The position numbers and the translations under genes are program-made. DNA of 64,000 nucleotides. Origin: Motacilla alba alba. Its lineage: Eukaryota > Chordata > Aves > Passeriformes > Motacillidae. This document shows, one piece after another, positions 59,301-64,000 of this stretch. The stretch lies in the NCBI RefSeq assembly GCF_015832195.1, contig NC_052027.1, forward strand, positions 8,242,149 through 8,306,148. The letters run 5' to 3'. Under the pieces are notes generated by a model that saw only the letters and a list, made by a program, of their open reading frames with translations, was not told where the DNA came from and did no database searches. Numbering within the stretch: the stretch's first letter is position 1; every line of letters begins with the position of its first letter.

Positions 59301-60313
59301 TGCCAAGATATGCAAGATCTCTTTAATTTTGCAATAATTCTCTCCAAGCTCATTATGTCTTCCTGTGGACAGCTGATATGTGTTGGTTGCTTCAGCTGTG
59401 CCAGGATCCTTTGCCTGCATTAGCAGACATTGAGTTGAGAGGCATTTTGGTTTTATTAGCATGTGCCTGCCACTCTCCTGCTTACATAATATCGTGCTTA
59501 TTTGCTGTAATGCTACTGAAAATCTTTCCTACCACAAGAAGAAAAGTAAAAAAGGCCGGAACAGCAGGCTCACTATTGGCACTCCTGACAGTATGCAACT
59601 CCCTGGAATTTTTGCTGCTTCAGTGACTGAGTACCTTAATATTTTAACTTGCACCACATTATCTGCTGTATTTCCCAATACTGGCATCAATGTGTTTTTT
59701 CATGTTTTTCTTTTTCTTTATTTTTTTCCTCCCTGGGTGCCAATAGAGGATAATGTGCTGTCCTTGCTGCTTTTGCCTACAGCAGAGTAATTTCAATATG
59801 CCATTCTTCCTTTGGCAGAACAGGAGCAGATGACACTCATAAAACAGATCTTTGCATTAGTCCTGAGCCCTTCTCCCACATCCCTGGCACCAGTAAGATT
59901 TATTATTCTTCTAAATATCTCCTGGCAGGCTACTCAGAATGTTGGAAAAATCATAATAAAGGATTTTAGTCTGAGCACAAACAGCATGCTTTGCTGCTCA
60001 AAAGGTATGGTAAACTATATTCTTCTGCCTGTTGGGCAGACACTCAAAGGAGATGTATCATAAAATTATGGATAAGTAAGATGCTGTGTGGACCCTTAGG
60101 TTTGATCTACAGCCCTGGCTGAAATGGAGAGGAAACTTTGTCTGAACTAGTGCAGGACCTCTTTAGTCCTCAGTTATTATTGCGGGTCCTGTTGCCCCAT
60201 CCCTACTGAGCTGGGAATTGCCCATAGAGCCCAAGAGAGGCTTAAGGATGAGGAGATGGTGTGATGTGCTCTCCAGTGCCTCTACTCAACACTTTAGCCA
60301 AGACACCTTCTCC
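56310..60313. other. non-coding sequence, no recognised gene
   Basis: The first part (to about 56900) may still belong to the neighbouring LTR-like element; a TATAAAAGG motif on the minus strand near 56553-56561 is compatible with that but weak. An 18-bp tandem duplication lies at 57984-58019. At 57345 a strong acceptor (CTTTTCATCCCAG) precedes a short open piece with a weak donor (AAAG|GTTTGT). No product recognised. Confidence 0.5.
57984..58019. repeat. 18-bp tandem duplication
   Basis: ACTTGAAATATTACTTGT followed directly by ACTTGAAAAATTACTTGT, one mismatch. Confidence 0.85.
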
Positions 60314-60324
60314 TATATACATAC

Positions 60325-60385
<61 letters not shown>

Positions 60386-60386
60386 G
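60314..60386. repeat. (AT)n microsatellite with ATAC interruptions
   Basis: About 73 bases of AT dinucleotides interrupted by TACAT steps; it creates Tyr/Ile open frames on both strands that are artefacts. Confidence 0.95.
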
Positions 60387-63300
60387 AAGGTAATGGCCTG
60401 GAAGCATCTAGATTTTCTATAGAGTAAAAGCAATTAAAAATATTATTGGAGACTCTGGAACTTCCAAATCCACACTGCTCTGGAGTTGCTATATAATGGA
60501 GTGTATAAGCAAAGCAGTTTTGTAGTCTCGAGACAAACATTCTTTCCTAACTTTAGGGTCTCCAGGGGTTACCTCAGTTAGAAGCTGTTTGGTGCTTGAT
60601 CCACTGGATCCTTTGATCCATTGCAAATTACTCAGAGAAGAAAAAAAAGAAAGAAATCCAATCCTGCACTGAAGGAATCAGCCAAAAAAAATTTACTGCT
60701 CATGGTGCCGTTACCCTGAAGTTTTTGTCTCAGGATCACTGAAGCTGGGTTGGGTTGTGCTTTTTGTTTAATCTTTTTCTGACCCTTCTGTCTTTCAAAT
60801 GTGTGACCACACATGTAAGTCAAATGATATTCAGAAAATTAATTTTGCTTGTGTGGAGGCATAGCTGTGTCCCAGGGCTGGAACCTGTTGCGGTTTTTTT
60901 CCTCCTGAGTCTGTAAGTGAGCTCAGTGATCCCCCAGAACTATCCCAAATGAAGGGCAGCTGTTATGGTCATCACTCTCAGCAAGGTTCCTGCAATGCAC
61001 CACAACGTTAATAGGTTGCACTCACAGGTTATTTCCAGTACCACTGACACAACGTTGGGTTAATATATTAATTTAATGGGAGCCCAGGGGGAAATGAGAT
61101 AGGGGATGAGAAAAGCCTCTGCAAATATGACAAGATGTTGATTCCCACTAGTAAACCTCTTTTGGTAATACTATTAGAGACTGTAATATCCTCCCTGCTG
61201 AAATAAAACAGTTTTCCTGTTCCCAGCTGCTATGGGTTGAAGAGCTGACATGGCTGGGAGAGCTGCTCTGACCAGAGAGGCCAGAGAATCTCTGCTCTGC
61301 TCAGACATATTTATTCAATATTGCTGCAAAATGCAAGGTGCTCTCTTTTGGCAGTGTGCAGGAAGGTAGGAGATGCAGTGCTGTGTGAAATCCAGTTGTG
61401 ATAAAGCGAGGTATCAAGAGCCATGCAAATATTGTCACCTGTGTAAAGCACCTTCAAAACAAGCAGCACCAATGAGCAAACAGGCAGCAGTTTGCTGCAC
61501 CCTGCAGGGCTCTGCCTAATGGGGATGATGGTTTCAGTTTTAGAAATTTCCTTCAGTTATGTGACATTTCAAGGGAAATCATAGAGGGAATGAGAGGGGG
61601 CTGTTCCTTTTCTAAAGGTCCTAATTAGGGAGCTACTGTTGCTTTGAGTGCTTGGGGGAAGATGTATCCCTTTCTCAGAAGAGGACTATTGCAGCACTTT
61701 GTCTGCTCACACACCTGTTTTCTCAGAAAGTCTGAATGTTCCCATTCTCCAGGGGTGTTGAATGTTTCTCTTTAGACCTTCAGACTCTCCAGGTTAGCTA
61801 TAGCCCTCAAGGCACTTGTGTTGGCTTCTCCCAAAACCAGAACTTGTGACGGGGGAGTTTAGAAAGGTCCTTCTCTGATCCACATTTTGCATCTCCCCCT
61901 ACTCCTGTTTACAGTCTGAAACCTAAACTGCAAACTTCTCAGAGCAGCTGTCTGATCAAAAATGGAATAATACATGGAGCACACATCCTGTCCTACATCT
62001 CTGACATTCCAAATGTGCCAAACAGCCCCAACAGCTCTCAGAGGCTGTGGCTGCTGCTGTTCCCAGCCTTTCTCTCAGTGTGATGTTATCTCCAGCACTC
62101 CCTTCTCGTCCTGCCAATTGCTGGGGAATATCTATGAATTTGTATGTTGAGAGTGTTCCTTGCTGAGGTGTAACAAACCCCACTGCTCAAGGTCAAGGGA
62201 TTTAGGGATGGGAAATGTGGGGAAGAGAGGCTGGTGCCCAGAGCAAGGGACAGAGAGCAGGTTTATTGCCTGGGCTTCTTCCTCTGAGGAGATCAGGAGG
62301 CTACAGCTCCTCCAGAGCACACACTTAGCAGTTAGATCACATAAAAAATTCAGATAAGACTTGCAGTCTGAGGGAAGGACCTTGTTCTTTTTCTTCACTA
62401 TCAGGCAAAAGAAATGGACCAAATACTTTGGGAAAAGGATGCAATTCTAATGAAATGCAAGATTTCATTCATGTTCCTCTTGAGAGGCTTGTAATACTAA
62501 TAGCCAGTGTTCAACTCTTCCACAAAACTTCTCAGGAAAAATAAGTTTCACTTATTAGTAAGCAGTGCATGATTTCTAGACATCTGTTAGAGTTTTCCCA
62601 GTTTATTTTGTTGGAAGTGATAAATGTCACACTACCCAAGGTGGAGGAGACAGTGAGGATTTTTCCTTTGGAATTCAATTCTTCCTTAAAACATTTTCAC
62701 AGTATTTTATGAGCATTAACTATTTAATCATATTTCTTCATTAATAATTTAAAGGGAATTCAGCTTTGTAATCATACATAGAAAAATCTTGGATTTTGTT
62801 GTTTTAGAGTTTAATCGCATTTAAGGTCAGTGCTTGGAAAGTAAACATTTCAATGGCAAGATCATTATGAAAGTGCTTTTGCTCTGCCTTGAAACACAGT
62901 GTATTTAATAATATTGAATTTAAGAAATATTTATTTAGTAAGATACATTCTCAGTTGATTTCAGTGAGATTATGGAGCTAACATACAAAGTAGTCTTGAA
63001 CTAGGGATTGCTTTCCAACTGTGTGGGGAAAAAATGTTCTTAGTTAAGGGGCTCTTCTCTGGTAAGAGAAACTCAAATATTGCTGTAATTTCACTTCCTT
63101 TAGCCCACCCTTTATGAAGAGGTCTCATTTGGCATAATAATGTATGATTAAATTTATGAATTTTTCCCAGTATATCCTGCTGGCACCAATATGGAGAAAT
63201 CTCCAGAAGGAGCTCAACAGAAATAACTTGTGTGCTGTGATTTGCTACACTCGCCTTCTGTAGTAAAGAAATAAAGATTACAGGGATAATTCAGATATTG

Positions 63301-64000
63301 AAGAGGACCTTCTGTTGGAATACACTGGCATAGGTTTCCAAGTTTCTGCATTTTCACTCGGTTGAGGATTCAGCCCTTCACCTCCCCAGAAAATTGACTT
63401 GGAAAACGTTGCACCTTTTGTGATACATTAAAGATGCATTATGGATAAAACCAGCAAAGCAATACAGAAGAAAAATGGGAGAAGTTAACAGCTCCCGTGG
63501 CCCGTCCCTGTGGCGTGCCTGCGCTCGCTCCTGTCTCAGTGCAGCACAGCCCATTTTCCTTGGTGAATATCAGGGCAGGCTGTTACAGCTGGAATGGGTG
63601 GCACAGAGGAACAGGGAGTGCTGAAAGGCCTCCCTGTTCTGCTCGGATGCAGGGTAGATCTCCCTGTTCAGGATGGAAGGAAATGACAGAACAGAGCAAA
63701 GCAAGTGCAGCACATTAGTCATAGTTACACTCCCTCATTACTGCTTCAAATTGAAAAATGCCAACCACAGCACAGCTCGCTGGAGTAAGTTCAGAGAGAG
63801 CTGCATGCATTCAAAGGTCAGGAAAAGGAAAATTATAAACTATATTGTTTTACTGCCTCCACAAAATGATTTGTTTTTTCTTTGTCTTTCTTTCAAAGTT
63901 TAAAGAGAGAGGGATTGTGCTAGGGAATGAAATTCTAGAAATTAAATTTACTTGCAATGCAACAGCTTTTTTATTTGAGTAGAAAGCTGTAAAGCAGGGC
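60387..64000. other. non-coding sequence, no recognised gene
   Basis: No transposon, RNA gene or convincing exon is visible. The 62690-62960 part is AT-rich with several TAAT/ATTA cores. Around 63490-63720 the sequence is more GC-rich, with a 73-codon open frame of no known relative. Confidence 0.6.

Noticed and set aside
60218..60540. Tyr/Ile-rich open frames on both strands
   Set aside because: Produced by the (AT)n microsatellite at 60314-60386.
1..64000. tRNA, rRNA, snRNA, histone genes, CRISPR arrays, CpG islands
   Set aside because: Looked for by characteristic motifs on both strands; none found.

Overview
The window looks like 64 kb of bird nuclear DNA, probably from a songbird. The support is six 3'-end fragments of the CR1 LINE (each starting with the CATAGAAT/CACAGAAT-type octamer), a solo LTR of a widespread avian endogenous retrovirus type, no SINEs, very low recognisable repeat content (about 2-3%), CpG depletion, and AT-rich microsatellites. 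There is nothing prokaryotic: no operons, CRISPR, rRNA or tRNA.

Almost all of the sequence is non-coding. The one coding segment I can support well is a short last exon on the + strand at 4030-4151. It has a strong 3' splice site, encodes the hydrophobic C-terminus of a membrane protein, and is followed within 5 bases by an AATAAA. The ~4 kb before it would be intron of the same gene. The remaining ~59 kb is intergenic or long-intron sequence. Several other stretches look like exons (strong acceptor, open frame, sometimes a good donor): 7943-8091, 13474-13548 (minus), 19926-20229, 27129-27225, 31517-31621, 34170-34233 and 45598-45667. None encodes a protein I recognise. Pseudo-exons of this quality are common, so they are leads rather than genes.

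Layout: 1-4029 probable intron with a perfect (TAA)22 microsatellite; 4030-4300 last exon and possible 3' end, then a T/G-rich tract (4466-4567) and poly(T) (5133-5177); 4.3-20.8 kb non-coding; 20777-21393 solo ERV LTR on the minus strand with a 5-bp target duplication; 21.4-30 kb non-coding with CR1 pieces at 25.1 and 26.8 kb; 30263-30612 the longest CR1 copy; 30.6-42 kb non-coding, including an ATTA-rich block at 39.7-40.2 kb; 42156-42254 a palindrome joined to a 20-bp tandem repeat; 43.05-43.4 kb two CR1 3' ends; 43.4-55.4 kb non-coding; 55372-55624 another CR1, followed abruptly by LTR-like sequence (55638-~56260); 56.3-64 kb non-coding with an (AT)n microsatellite at 60.3 kb.

All six CR1 fragments and the solo LTR lie on the minus strand. 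This would fit a region transcribed on the + strand, but the sample is small. I found no convincing new biological system. The items most worth checking are the 4030-4151 exon with its stop-next-to-poly(A)-signal layout, the palindrome/tandem-repeat junction at 42.2 kb, and the LTR-like insertion at 55.6 kb.
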